A DNA stretch of 64,000 bases from JBBROS01 sp965213855. Its GTDB lineage: Bacteria; Pseudomonadota; Alphaproteobacteria; Acetobacterales; Acetobacteraceae. Positions 37,677 to 47,073 of the stretch are shown one piece after another. The notes under the pieces were generated by a model. The model made no database searches. It was not told the origin of the DNA and was given only the letters and a program-made list of their open reading frames with translations. Numbering within the stretch: position 1 is the stretch's first letter; every line of letters begins with the position of its first letter. The stretch is taken from NCBI GenBank assembly GCA_965213855.1, contig CBDCAA010000009.1:1-64000 (forward strand), written 5' to 3'. A program made the position numbers and the translations under genes.

Positions 37677-38078
37677 ATGGCTGGGCCCGTGTTTCATATG
37701 GTCGCTGACGCGCCGGCACCGGTGGCGCCGTATAGCCACGTGGTGGAGCGGGACGGGTGGCTGTTCGTGACGGGGCAGTTGGCGACCGACCCGGCTGACG
37801 ACGGCCGGGCCTTGCCGGACGGGATCGAGGCGCAGACGCGGGTGGTGATGGACAACCTGGCGCGGGTGCTGCGCGGGGTTGGGGCGAGCTGGGCCGACGT
37901 GGTGAGCGTGCGGGTATTCCTGACGCGGTTCGAGGCGGATTACGCGGCGATGAACGCGCTGTATGCGACATATTTCGCGCCGGGTCGGCTGCCGGCACGG
38001 ACGACGGTGGGGGTGACGGGGTTGGCCCGGGGCGGGCTGATCGAGGTCGACCTGGTCGCGCGGCGGGCGGGGGCATGA
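37677..38078 (+). CDS. RidA/YjgF/Rut family enamine/imine deaminase-like protein
   Basis: 133 residues from the ATG at 37677 with GCAGGGAGGG upstream. It has APYSHVVERDGWLFVTGQLATDP at the N-terminus, DVVSVRVFLTRFEADYAAMN in the middle and RLPARTTVGVTGLARGGLIEVDLVA at the end. The conserved Arg-Thr-Thr-Val is the substrate-binding signature of the RidA superfamily. RidA proteins hydrolyse reactive enamines or imines. It overlaps by four bases the first of two DUF1989 genes, so a role in nitrogen-compound breakdown is likely. Confidence 0.88.
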   Translation: MAGPVFHMVADAPAPVAPYSHVVERDGWLFVTGQLATDPADDGRALPDGIEAQTRVVMDNLARVLRGVGASWADVVSVRVFLTRFEADYAAMNALYATYFAPGRLPARTTVGVTGLARGGLIEVDLVARRAGA

Positions 38079-38863
38079 TGGACCTGGATGCGATCCCGCT
38101 GGACCGGCAGACGCCGGCGCAGCACCGGGCGCGGTATGACGCGTTGCGGCAGGGCGCGCAGGCGCGGTCGGGCCGCGTGGTCGCGATGACGTGCCCGGCG
38201 ATTCCGGAGGGGGCGGCGCTGCGGCGGGAGACGGTGCCGGGCGGCTGGTATTGGAGCACGGTCGTGCCGAAGGGCATGACGCTTCGGGTGGCGGCGCCGG
38301 AGGGCGGGGCGACGGTGGCGGTGGTGCTGTGGAACGCGCGGGACCGGAGCGAGCGGTTCAACGCGCCCGACACGATGAAGCTGCAATGGACGGTGCGGAT
38401 GGGCACCGGGCAGCTCTTGCTGTCGGACATGGGGCGGGTGCTGGCGGCGGTGACGGCGGACACCTGCGGGCGGCATGACTTGCTGCTGGGGGGCGCGGTG
38501 ACGGCGCGGCCGGGGCGGACGACGCAGGACAACCTGGTGCTGGCGGCGGCCAAGCATGGGCTCGACCGGCGGGACGTGCCGCCGTGCCTGTCGTTGTTCG
38601 CCGACGTGCGGGCGGGGGCGGACGGGGCGTTCGCGTGGCACGGGGCGGGGCCGGCCGGTTGTGCGATCGACCTGCGGGCGGAGATGGACGTGCTGGTGGC
38701 GCTGTCGAACACGCCGCATCCGCTGGACCCGGCGCCGGGTCTGGCGGCCATCGCAGCCACGGTTTGGAATGCGGGGCCGGTGGACGCCGACGACCCGTGC
38801 CGGACAGGTGGACCGGAGGCGACGCGGGCGTATGAGAACACCGGGTCGGCCGAGCATGGGTGA
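38075..38863 (+). CDS. DUF1989 protein, urea carboxylase-associated (UAAP) / carboxyguanidine deiminase-type subunit 1
   Basis: 262 residues. The core shows TVVPKGMTLRVAAPEGGATVAVVLWNA, then VTADTCGRHDLLLGG and CAIDLRAEMDVLVALSNTPHPLDPAPG, matching the DUF1989 pair found beside urea/guanidine carboxylases. Recent work assigns such pairs to carboxyguanidine deiminase (CgdA/CgdB), which turns carboxyguanidine into allophanate. The DTCGRHD motif is shared with the next gene and probably holds metal ligands. No carboxylase or allophanate hydrolase gene is nearby, so the substrate here is uncertain. Confidence 0.82.
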   Translation: MMDLDAIPLDRQTPAQHRARYDALRQGAQARSGRVVAMTCPAIPEGAALRRETVPGGWYWSTVVPKGMTLRVAAPEGGATVAVVLWNARDRSERFNAPDTMKLQWTVRMGTGQLLLSDMGRVLAAVTADTCGRHDLLLGGAVTARPGRTTQDNLVLAAAKHGLDRRDVPPCLSLFADVRAGADGAFAWHGAGPAGCAIDLRAEMDVLVALSNTPHPLDPAPGLAAIAATVWNAGPVDADDPCRTGGPEATRAYENTGSAEHG

Positions 38864-39458
38864 GGCGCTGCTGGACATGGTGATCGGGGCCGGGGCGCCG
38901 TGGTCGACGGTGCTGCGGGCAGGCCAGGTGCTGCGGATCATCGACGTGGAGGGACAGCAGGCGGTGGATGCGCTGTTCTATGCGGCGGCGGACGCGGCGG
39001 AGCGGTACAGCATGCAGGACACGCTGTTGGGTATGGGGCGCCCGTATATCGAGGTGGGCGCGCGGCTGCTGTCGAATGCGGGGCGGGCGATGGCGACGGT
39101 GGTGGCGGACACGTGCGGGCGGCACGACACCTTGGCCGGGTGTTGCAGCTGCGAGAGCAATTCGGTGCGGTTTGGGCATCCGACCCGCTACCTGCATGCG
39201 TGCCGTGAGAACTTCATCCTGGAGTTGGGGCGGCACGGGCTGGGGAAGCGGGATATCGTGCCGAACGTGAACTTCTTCATGAACGTGCCGATCAGCCAAG
39301 CGGGTGAGCTGGCGGTGGTGGACGGGATCTCGGCGCCGGGCGGGCTTGTCGAGCTGCGGGCGGAGATGGACGTGCTGGTCGTGTTGTCGAACTGCCCGCA
39401 ACTGAACAACCCGTGCAACGGATTCAACCCGACGCCGATCCGGGTGATGGTTTTCTAA
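38856..39458 (+). CDS. DUF1989 protein, urea carboxylase-associated (UAAP) / carboxyguanidine deiminase-type subunit 2
   Basis: 200 residues from an ATG overlapping the previous gene by 8 bases. It repeats the family motifs VLRIIDVEGQQAVDALFYAAADAAERYSM, VVADTCGRHDTLAGCCSCESN and LVELRAEMDVLVVLSNCPQLNNPCNGFNPTPIRVM. The ending, with the Asn/Cys-rich loop, is characteristic of the second subunit. The two subunits are thought to form one enzyme. With the upstream RidA gene this makes a compact three-gene operon. Confidence 0.85.
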   Translation: MGEALLDMVIGAGAPWSTVLRAGQVLRIIDVEGQQAVDALFYAAADAAERYSMQDTLLGMGRPYIEVGARLLSNAGRAMATVVADTCGRHDTLAGCCSCESNSVRFGHPTRYLHACRENFILELGRHGLGKRDIVPNVNFFMNVPISQAGELAVVDGISAPGGLVELRAEMDVLVVLSNCPQLNNPCNGFNPTPIRVMVF

Positions 39459-39568
39459 AGGGGTTGGCTGGAGAGGCGCACGCGGGCGCGCGATCAGCGC
39501 TTGGTCGATGTGACCGGGGTTTCGGTCCGCTTGGGATAGCGGCCTGAAGGACGCCGAACGGGGCTGTG

Positions 39569-42500
39569 TCACTCAGCGGGTTGGCTGGTGGGCGGTATGA
39601 CGAGGGAGGCAGCGAGGGGTTTGGCTTGGCGGCGGGCGAGTTTGCGGACCATGACGTAGAACAAGGGCGTGAACAGCAGGCCGAAGATGGTCACGCCGAT
39701 CATGCCGAAGAACATCGCGGTGCCGAGAACTTGGCGCATTTCGGCCCCCGCGCCGGTGGCGATCGCGAGCGGGATGACGCCGAAGATGAAGGCGAAGGAC
39801 GTCATCAGGATGGGGCGCAACCGGGTGCGCGCCGCGGTGACGGCGGCCTGCAATGGGGTCGACCCCTCTTCCTCGGCTTGCTTGGCGAATTCGACGATCA
39901 GGATGGCGTTCTTGGCGGCAAGGCCGACGAGGACGACGAAGCCGATCTGGGCGAGGATGTCGATGTTCATGCCGCGGATGAGCAGGCCGGTGACGGCGGC
40001 GAGCAGGCACATGGGCACGATGAGGATGATGGCGAGCGGGAGTGTCCAGCTCTCGTACTGGGCGGCGAGCACCAGGAAGACGAACAGGGCGGAGGCGGCG
40101 AAAATCAGCAGGATGGTGTTGCCGGCGAGCTTCTGCTGGTAGGCGAGTTCGGTCCATTCGAAGCCGAAGCCGTCGGGCAGGCGCTCGGCGGCAAGGCGTT
40201 CCATGGCGGCGAGGCCGTAGCCGGACGAGACGCCCGGGAGGGTGGCCCTGCACCTCGGCGGCGGGGTAGAGGTTGTAGCGGGGGACACGGTAGGGGCCGG
40301 TGATATCGCGGAAGCTGGCGACGGAGCCGATCGGGACCATGCGGCCGGCGTTGTTGCGGGTCTTGAGGTTGGCGATGTCGTGCGGGTCGCGGCGGAACGG
40401 TTCGTCGGCCTGGGCGATGACCTGGTAGGTGCGGCCGAAGATATTGAAGTCGTTGACGTAGGAGGAGCCGAGATAGACCTGGAGCGCCTCGAACACCTTG
40501 TTGGCGGGGACGCCGAGGATCTGGGCGCGGGTGCGGTCGATGTCGGCGTAGATCCGGGGCGTGCGGGTGTTGAACAACGAGAAGACGTTGGTCAGCCCGG
40601 GGGTCTTGTTTGCGGCCTGGACAAGGTCCTGGGTCGCGGCCTCGAGGGCGGCGGGGCCGCGGCCGAGCTTGTCCTGGATGAGCATCTTGAAGCCGCCGGC
40701 GGTGCCGATGCCGCGGACGGGGGGCGGGGCGAGGGTGACGATGAAGGCGCCGCGGATGACCGACAGGCGGCGGCGGAGGTCGGCGGTGATCTTCTCCGAG
40801 GTGAGGCCCTCGCGGGCGCGTTCCTCGAACGGCTTGAGGGGCGCGAAGACGATGCCGGCGAAGGAGCCGTTGGTGCCGGTCGCGGCGTCGAACCCGGCGA
40901 ACGGCACGGTGTGGGCGATGCCGGGCGTGTCGAGCACGATCCGGGTCGCCTCGCGGACGACGGCGTCGGTGCGGGCGAGGGATGAGCCGGGCGGGAGCTG
41001 GATGATGTTGAGGAGGAAGCCGAGGTCCTGGTTGGTGATGAATCCGGTGGGCGCGCGGGCGAACTGGTAGCCGGCGAGGCCGACGAGGCCGGCGTAGAGG
41101 ACGAGCATGACGGCACCGAGGCGAGCGAGGCGGGCGGTGAGCCGGCCGTAGCGGTCGGCGAGCCAGTCGAAGGCGCGATTGAAGCCGTTGAAGAAGGCGA
41201 CGAAGGGGCGCGCGAGCGGGGCAGGGCGGGGCGGATGGTGGACGTGCGGCTTGAACAAGAGCGCGCAGAGGGCGGGGCTGAGGGTGAGGGAGACGATGGC
41301 GGAGATGACGGTGGAGGCGGCGATGGTGATCGCGAACTGCCGGAAGAACTGGCCGGAGATGCCGCTGATGAAGGCAGACGGGATGAACACGGCGCAGAGG
41401 GTGAGGGCGATGGCGACGAGGGCGCCGGAGACCTCGTCCATGGTGCGGTGGGCGGCTTCGCGCGGGGACAGGCCGAGGCGGAGGTTGCGTTCGACGTTCT
41501 CGACCACGACGATCGCGTCGTCGACGACGATGCCGACGGCGAGGACGAGGCCGAACAGGCTGAGGTTGTTGAGCGAGAAGCCGAAGGCAGCGAGCACGGC
41601 GAAGGTGCCGACGAGCGAGATCGGGATGGCGACGATGGGGATGATGGAGGCGCGCCAGGTTTGTAGAAACAGGATGACGACGAAGACGACGAGGATAACG
41701 GCCTCGAAGATCGTGTGCTGCACGGCGTCGACGGATTGGGCGATGAACTGGGTGGGGTCGTAGACGATGTCGTAGGCGACGCCCTCGGGGAACGCCTTGG
41801 CGAGGGTGGCGATGGCGGCGCGGACGCGGGTGGCGGTCTCGAGCGCGTTGGAGCCGGGCTGCTGGAAGATCAGCATCGGCACGGCGGTGCGGGTATCGAG
41901 GTAGCCGTTGGCGTTGTAGTCCTGGGCGGCGAGTTCGACGCGGGCGACGTCGCGGACGCGGGTAATGCGTCCGGCCGGGTCGGTGCGGATGACGATGTCG
42001 CCGAACTGCTCGGGGCTGCTGAGGCGGCCGAGGGTCTCGATGCTGAGCTGGAAGGCGCCGGGGGTGGCAACGGGGGGCTGGTTGAGGACGCCGGCGCTGA
42101 CCTGGACGTTCTCAGCCTGGAGTGCGGCGATCACCTCGCCGGCGGTGAGATTGCGGGCGGCGACCTTTTCGGGGTCGAGCCAGACGCGCATGGCGTAGTC
42201 CCGGGCGCCGATGACGTTGGCGTCGCCGACGCCGGGTACGCGGGCGAGGACGTCCTTGACCTGGAGGGTGGCGTAGTTGGAGAGGTAGAGCTGATCGCGC
42301 GTGTCGTTGGGCGAGTAGAGGTGCACGACCATCATGAGGTCGGGCGAGGCTTTCTTGACCGTGACGCCGAGGCGCTGGACCTGGTCGGGCAGGCGGGGGA
42401 GCGCGGTGGCGATGCGGTTCTGGGTGAGGACCTGGGCGGTGTCGAGGTTGGTGCCGAGGCGGAAGGTGACGGTGATGGTGAGCTTGCCGTCGGCGGTTGC

Positions 42501-42749
42501 CTGGCTGCTCATGTAGAGCATGTTCTCGACGCCGTTGATCTGCTGTTCGAGCGGAGTGGAGACTGTGGCGCTGACGACTTCGGCGGAGGCGCCGGGGTAG
42601 GTCGCGGCGATCTGGATCGTGGGTGGCGCGATCTCGGGGTATTGGGCGACGGGAAGGCTGAAATAGGCGACGACGCCGACGATGGTGATGAAGAACGACA
42701 CCACGGAGGCGAAGATCGGGTGGTCGATGAAGAAGTGGGTGAACTTCAC
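39569..42749 (-). pseudogene. RND multidrug efflux permease (AcrB/HAE1 family), interrupted by a frameshift
   Basis: The minus-strand frame from 42749 starts MKFTHFFIDHPIFASVVSFF and runs through normal AcrB-type regions (RLGTNLDTAQVLTQNRIA, VVDDAIVVVENVERNL) to RYNLYPAAEVQG. It then goes out of frame at about 40242-40248. The rest continues in another frame from ATLPGVSSGYGLAAMERLAAERLPDGFG through WTLPLAIILIVPMCLLAAVTG to a TGA at 39569. Comparison with the AcrB pattern (EIQG, three residues, PG) indicates two bases are missing inside a GGC/GCC string. Restored, the protein is about 1060 residues, the family length. It lies 50 bases after its membrane-fusion partner. Either an inactivated pump or a sequence error. 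Confidence 0.85.
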
Positions 42750-42799
42750 GGGGTTCGATCCATCCGGGTTGACGAGCCGACGCGGGCAGCGGTCGGCGG

Positions 42800-43936
42800 C
42801 TAGGTTTGGGCGGGCGTGATCTGGCCGGGTTGGGGGCTGACCTTGGCGCCGGGGCGAGCGCGGAGCAGGCCCTCGATGACGACGCGGTCGGCGGGGTCCA
42901 GGCCGGACCGGATTTCGCGCAGGCCATCGACGAGCGGGCCGGGTGTGACGATCTTGGGCACGACGGTCCCGTCCGCGTCAACGGTCATGACGACCTTGCG
43001 CGACTGATCGGTGGTGACGGCGGCGTCGGGCAGCAGCAGCGCGGTGTGCGGATTGGAGGCCGGCAGGCGGATGCGGGCGAACTGGCCCGGGGTGATGAAC
43101 AGGCCCGGGTTGGGGAAGGTGGCGCGGACGCGGATGGTGCCGGAGGAGCGGTCGATCTGGTTGTCGACGAAGTCGATCTTGCCAATCCGAGACCAGGCCC
43201 GTTCGTCGTCGAGGCGGAGCTGGGCGACGGTTCCGGCCTCCCGCGGGGAGCCGAGGCGGCCTTCGCTGACGGCGCGCTGGTAGACGAGAAAGTCGCTCTC
43301 GCTCATGTCGAAGTAGAACCAGACCGGGTCGACGGAGACGATGGTGGTGAGGAGCGTCGAGCCGCCGTTGTTGCCGCCGGTGACGAGGTTGCCGGTCGAG
43401 ACCTGGAGGTTGCCGATGCGGCCGGTGATGGGTGCGGTGACGTGGCTGTATTCGAGGTCGAGGCGGGCGGTGCGAATGGCGGCATTGGCCGAGCTGAGCG
43501 CGGCGCCGGCGGCCTTCATCTGCTGGACGCGCTGGTCGTAGATGCTGGCTGAGAGGGCTTCGCTCTGGCGCAGGGCGGCGCCGCGGGAGACGTCACGGGT
43601 GGCGAATTCGAGCTGGGCGGCCGCGGTGTCGCGCTGGGCCTCGGCCTGTTGCAGCTCGATCTCGAAGGGTCGAGGGTCGATGACGATCAGGACGTCACCC
43701 TTGTTGACGATCTGGCCATCGGAGAAGTGGCGCTCGGTGAGGTAGCCGCCGACGCGGGCGCGGATTTCGACGAAGTCGACGGCCGCGAACTGGCCGGTGT
43801 ATTCGAGCCAGTCGGTGATGTCGCGGCGGAGCGGAACACTGACGGTTACGGCCGGCGGCGGGCCGGGCGGTGCTTGGGCCAGCGCCGGGCCGGTCCAGGG
43901 CAAGGCGAGCATAAACCAGGCGAGGAAGCGTACCAT
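42800..43936 (-). CDS. RND efflux periplasmic adaptor (membrane fusion protein)
   Basis: 378 residues from the ATG at 43934-43936, giving a signal peptide MVRFLAWFMLALPWTGPALAQ. After PPGPPPAVTVSVPLRRDITDWLEYTGQF it has the lipoyl-like half-motifs (VEIRARVGGYLTERHFSDGQIVNKGDVLIVID and YSHVTAPITGRIGNLQVSTGNLV), a helical hairpin between them and the beta-barrel region. There is no N-terminal lipobox cysteine, so it is probably anchored differently from AcrA. It precedes the RND pump gene on the same strand. No outer-membrane channel gene (TolC/OprM) is adjacent. Confidence 0.9.
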   Translation of the reverse strand: MVRFLAWFMLALPWTGPALAQAPPGPPPAVTVSVPLRRDITDWLEYTGQFAAVDFVEIRARVGGYLTERHFSDGQIVNKGDVLIVIDPRPFEIELQQAEAQRDTAAAQLEFATRDVSRGAALRQSEALSASIYDQRVQQMKAAGAALSSANAAIRTARLDLEYSHVTAPITGRIGNLQVSTGNLVTGGNNGGSTLLTTIVSVDPVWFYFDMSESDFLVYQRAVSEGRLGSPREAGTVAQLRLDDERAWSRIGKIDFVDNQIDRSSGTIRVRATFPNPGLFITPGQFARIRLPASNPHTALLLPDAAVTTDQSRKVVMTVDADGTVVPKIVTPGPLVDGLREIRSGLDPADRVVIEGLLRARPGAKVSPQPGQITPAQT

Positions 43937-44024
43937 CGGGATCCTTCTCGTCGCACGCTGGCGGCGGCACACGGCGCGCGCCAGCATGGGGACGAGCGCG
44001 GTTCGCGGCAAGCCGCGTCGACGC

Positions 44025-44318
44025 TCAAGCCGGGCTGGCGAGCAGCGTCTCCCGCAGCGTCTTCAGCCGATCCCGCGCCAGCGCCAGACTTTCGGCGGTC
44101 ACGCGCCGGTCGACGCCGCCCGGCAATATGTGGCCGGCCTCCATCGTCTCGATCATGGCAAGGAGGCGTTCGGCAGGCTCGAGGTCGAACGCGTCGCAAG
44201 CGTGGTGGAACACGATGAGAAGCTTATCGGACAGTCGGCGATGGTGCGAAGGGACGCGGGCATGCGAGAGATGGTGGTCGATGACGTAGCCGGCATGCAT
44301 CGCTTTGATCGACGCCAT
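44025..44318 (-). CDS. small hypothetical protein
   Basis: 97 residues with GAGGAG four bases before the ATG at 44316-44318, a strong ribosome site that supports translation. The sequence is histidine-rich at the start (AGYVIDHHLSHARVPSHHRR). Helices follow: LSDKLLIVFHHACDAFDLEPAERLLAMIETME and ESLALARDRLKTLRETLLA. There is no signal peptide. I do not recognise the family. It is divergent from the LuxR-type regulator and ends 89 bases before the adaptor gene start on the same strand. Confidence 0.65.
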   Translation of the reverse strand: MASIKAMHAGYVIDHHLSHARVPSHHRRLSDKLLIVFHHACDAFDLEPAERLLAMIETMEAGHILPGGVDRRVTAESLALARDRLKTLRETLLASPA

Positions 44319-44449
44319 GGGAACTCCTCGACGGGCCCTGCGGACGCCGCCCGACCGAATCGAAGGGCGTGGCGGTCCGGTATAGCATAAATGCTGCAGC
44401 CACCCGGGCCGGCAAGACAGGAAGCTTTGTTGTGCTTTCCAATATGTCG

Positions 44450-44468
44450 CCGATCGTCATAAGATCGG
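44450..44468. promoter_or_regulatory. inverted repeat upstream of the LuxR-type gene
   Basis: CCGATC and GATCGG are separated by seven bases (GTCATAA), 22 bases before the ATG at 44491. The position would overlap or follow a promoter, so a regulator bound here, perhaps the LuxR-type protein itself, would affect transcription. No test is possible from sequence alone. Confidence 0.35.
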
Positions 44469-44490
44469 GAAATCTGCGTAGGGCGATACA

Positions 44491-45618
44491 ATGCGTGAGA
44501 GTAACGGTCTGGAGGAGGCGATCGGGCTGATCTATGACACTGCGCTCGACCGCGCGGCGTGGCCGCGCGTGCTGTCGCGGCTCGCCGGGCTGTTCGACTG
44601 CACGTTCGCCGATAGCTTTCAGAGAACATTCGATTATAAGCACTTCTCCGGTGTGGCGCATGGCTTGGACGAACGGGACTACCAGGACGTGTTCCTGGGT
44701 TACTGGGTCAAGCGCAACGTGTGGGGCAGCTGTCGGCCGGTGATCCGGGCGGGTGATATCGTGACAACGCGTGAGATGACGCCGGTGGACGAGCTTCGCC
44801 GCAGCGACATGTATCAGGAGTATCTTGGGCCGCGCGGACTGCACGAGGGACTGCGGCTGGACATCTGGGCCGGTGAGGGCTGGATCGAGGACGTCTCCCT
44901 GCTCCGGCCGTGGAGCAAAGGCCCGTACACCGCGAAAGAACGGCAGACCGCGCAGGCGCTGATGCCGCATCTGCAGCGCTCGACCGCAGTGGCCCGACGG
45001 CTGCGCGAGGCCGACAGCATGTTGGACGCAGGTCTGTCGGCGCTGGAAGGGGTGCGGACCGCGATGCTGCTCGTGAGTGAGCAGGGCCGGGTCGTGCACT
45101 GCAACCGGGCGGGGCTGCAAGTGCTGTCGGCAGCGGACGGCCTGGCGTCGACCCCGTTCGGCTTGCAGGCGTCGACCCCCGGCGCCTCGGCCAAGCTTGC
45201 GCGCGCGATCGGGGCCGCGGCGGGCCAAGCCGGCGACGAGGCGAGGTCGGGCGCGCTGCGGCTGCCTCGCCCCTCGGGCGGGCCGGCCTACTCGGTCGTG
45301 ACGCTGCCGCTGCGGCAGGCCGTGGAGGCGCCGGACGTGCGCCAGCTCAAGACTGCGGCGGTGCTGGTCTGCGTGATCGACCCGGCTGCCGGCGCCATGG
45401 TCAAACAGAGCGAGTTGATGGCCATGTTCGCGTTCACCCAGGCTGAGGCGTCGCTGGCGGCAGACCTCCTGGACGGGCTGGAGCTGCGCGAGATCGCAGA
45501 GCGGCGCGGGCGCAGCATCAACACCTTGCGGACGCAACTTGCGCGGCTGATGGCGAAGACGGACACCCGGCGCCAGGCGGAACTGGTCGGGCTGTTGGCG
45601 CGGGTGCAGTTCGGCTGA
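44491..45618 (+). CDS. LuxR-type (GerE helix-turn-helix) transcriptional regulator with PAS-like sensor
   Basis: 375 residues. The N-terminal 170 residues are of unknown fold (EEAIGLIYDTALDRAAWPRVLSRLAGLFDC). A PAS-like middle includes GVRTAMLLVSEQGRVVHCNRAGLQVLS. The C-terminal LuxR-type HTH is FTQAEASLAADLLDGLELREIAERRGRSINTLRTQLARLMAKT at about 308-350. Unlike quorum-sensing LuxR proteins it has no autoinducer domain. Similar proteins are orphan regulators sensing small ligands. It is divergent from the small gene at 44025-44318; an inverted repeat lies just upstream. Confidence 0.85.
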   Translation: MRESNGLEEAIGLIYDTALDRAAWPRVLSRLAGLFDCTFADSFQRTFDYKHFSGVAHGLDERDYQDVFLGYWVKRNVWGSCRPVIRAGDIVTTREMTPVDELRRSDMYQEYLGPRGLHEGLRLDIWAGEGWIEDVSLLRPWSKGPYTAKERQTAQALMPHLQRSTAVARRLREADSMLDAGLSALEGVRTAMLLVSEQGRVVHCNRAGLQVLSAADGLASTPFGLQASTPGASAKLARAIGAAAGQAGDEARSGALRLPRPSGGPAYSVVTLPLRQAVEAPDVRQLKTAAVLVCVIDPAAGAMVKQSELMAMFAFTQAEASLAADLLDGLELREIAERRGRSINTLRTQLARLMAKTDTRRQAELVGLLARVQFG

Positions 45619-45650
45619 GGGCCTGCCTCGGAATGGTACTAGCAGCGGCC

Positions 45651-45722
45651 ACTCGGCTCCGGAAAGCATTGGTCGCTCCGCTTCGGAAAGGACTGGTTGC
45701 TCGGCTCCGGGGCTGGGCATAA
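45651..45722 (+). repeat. three tandem imperfect copies of a 24-base unit
   Basis: Copy 1 starts ACTCGGCTCCGGAAAG at 45651, copy 2 GCTCCGCTTCGGAAAG at 45675, copy 3 GCTCGGCTCCGGGGC at 45699. The first two each end in GGTC or GGTT. The array sits in the 285-base gap between the LuxR-type gene and the glycan operon, upstream of the operon. A 24-base period would keep an 8-residue frame if translated, but no gene covers it. It may be a slippage product or a binding-site array. Confidence 0.6.
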
Positions 45723-45903
45723 CCACGGCGGCCGGCTGACAGCAGCGAGAGGCCGCCTCCGCGGCGATCATCGTTTCTTAACGTTTGATCGGCACACTCG
45801 CGAATGATGGCGATCGCCTGTCGGGGCAACGGTTCTTGGCTTTGCAGTCGCCTCGCCGGCCCATAGAAGGCTGTGCGGACGGGGCCGGAGGCCAGGCTGG
45901 GCG

Positions 45904-47073
45904 ATGCGCATCCTTTTCCACCACCGCATCGCGTCGCGTGACGGGCAGGCGGTGCACATCGAGGAACTGATCGCCGCCCTGCGTCGTCAGGGCCACGAGA
46001 CGCTGCTCGTGGGGCCGCCGGGGTTCGCGTCGACAGGGTTCGGCGGGTCGAGCCGCTTGGTCGACGGGGTCAAGCGGCTGATCCCCGGCGCCCTCTACGA
46101 GTTGCTGGAGCTCGGCTACAACCTGAAGGCGTTCGGCCGGCTGCGCGCGGCGGTGCGGGCCTATCAGCCTGACGTCATCTATGAGCGGTTCAGCTTGTTC
46201 CTGTTTGCCGGGATGTGGGTGCGGCGGCTCACGGGCATCCCCCTGCTGCTCGAGGTGAACTCGCCACTGTTCGAAGAAAGGGCCCAGAATGACGGGTTGA
46301 GGCTGCACGCGCTGGGGCGCTGGGCGCAGCAGGCCCTGTGGCGCCGAGCAGACCATGTGTTGCCAGTGACGGGCGTGCTGGCGCGGACGGTCGCGGCCTA
46401 TGGCGTGCCCGCGGCGCGCATCAGCGTCATACCGAACGGCATCAACCCGGAGCGGTTCGGGGCGGTGCCGGAGCGAGCGGCGGCCAAAGCGGCGCTCGGT
46501 GTGCCGCAACGGCTGGTGCTGGGGTTCACCGGGTTCATCCGTGGCTGGAACGCGGTGCACCGGTTGATCGATTTCGTGGCTGCCCACCAGGCGCTGGACT
46601 TGCATGTGCTGGTGGTCGGCGACGGGCCGGCGCGGCCGTCGCTGGAGGCGCATGCGCGCGCGCTGGGCGTGGGAGACCGGCTGACGATTTCGGGGATCGT
46701 GGAGCGGGACGACGTCGCGCGTCACGTCGCGGCGTTCGACGTGGCTGTGCTGCCGGGGCTGACGCCTTACTCGTCGCCCTTGAAGTTGTTCGAGTACTTG
46801 CAGCTGGGCCGGGCCATCGTCGCGCCCGACATGGAGAATATCCGCGAAATCCTGACCGATGGTGTGGACGCGACGCTGTTTCCGCCGGAGATCGAGGGTG
46901 CGTTGGAAGCGGCGCTGCTGCAGCTGTGCGAGGACGAGGCGCTGCGCGAGCGGTTGGGGATGGCGGCACGGCGGACGATCAGTGAGAAATCGCTGACGTG
47001 GCACAGCAACGCGCGCCGGGTCGCGGAGATCGCGGATGTCGCCGCGAAGATGACGGCAAGGCCGGCGGCGTGA
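45904..47073 (+). CDS. glycosyltransferase family 4
   Basis: 389 residues. The N-terminal Rossmann half starts RILFHHRIASRDGQAVHIEELIAAL. The C-terminal donor-binding half has GFTGFIRGWNAVHRLIDF and the nucleotide-sugar motif, with VLPGLTPYSSPLKLFEYLQLGRAIVAPDMENI supplying the ExxxxxxxE-like pair. It transfers a sugar from a nucleotide donor to a growing glycan at the inner face of the membrane. It is first of three overlapping genes (GT4, deacetylase, GT4), a surface or exported polysaccharide unit. The product glycan is unknown. Confidence 0.88.
   Translation: MRILFHHRIASRDGQAVHIEELIAALRRQGHETLLVGPPGFASTGFGGSSRLVDGVKRLIPGALYELLELGYNLKAFGRLRAAVRAYQPDVIYERFSLFLFAGMWVRRLTGIPLLLEVNSPLFEERAQNDGLRLHALGRWAQQALWRRADHVLPVTGVLARTVAAYGVPAARISVIPNGINPERFGAVPERAAAKAALGVPQRLVLGFTGFIRGWNAVHRLIDFVAAHQALDLHVLVVGDGPARPSLEAHARALGVGDRLTISGIVERDDVARHVAAFDVAVLPGLTPYSSPLKLFEYLQLGRAIVAPDMENIREILTDGVDATLFPPEIEGALEAALLQLCEDEALRERLGMAARRTISEKSLTWHSNARRVAEIADVAAKMTARPAA

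Noticed and set aside
41715..42803. 362-codon plus-strand open frame opposite the RND pump gene
   Set aside because: It is a shadow of the AcrB-like frame; the low-complexity Gly/Asp/Glu/Val product has no domain.
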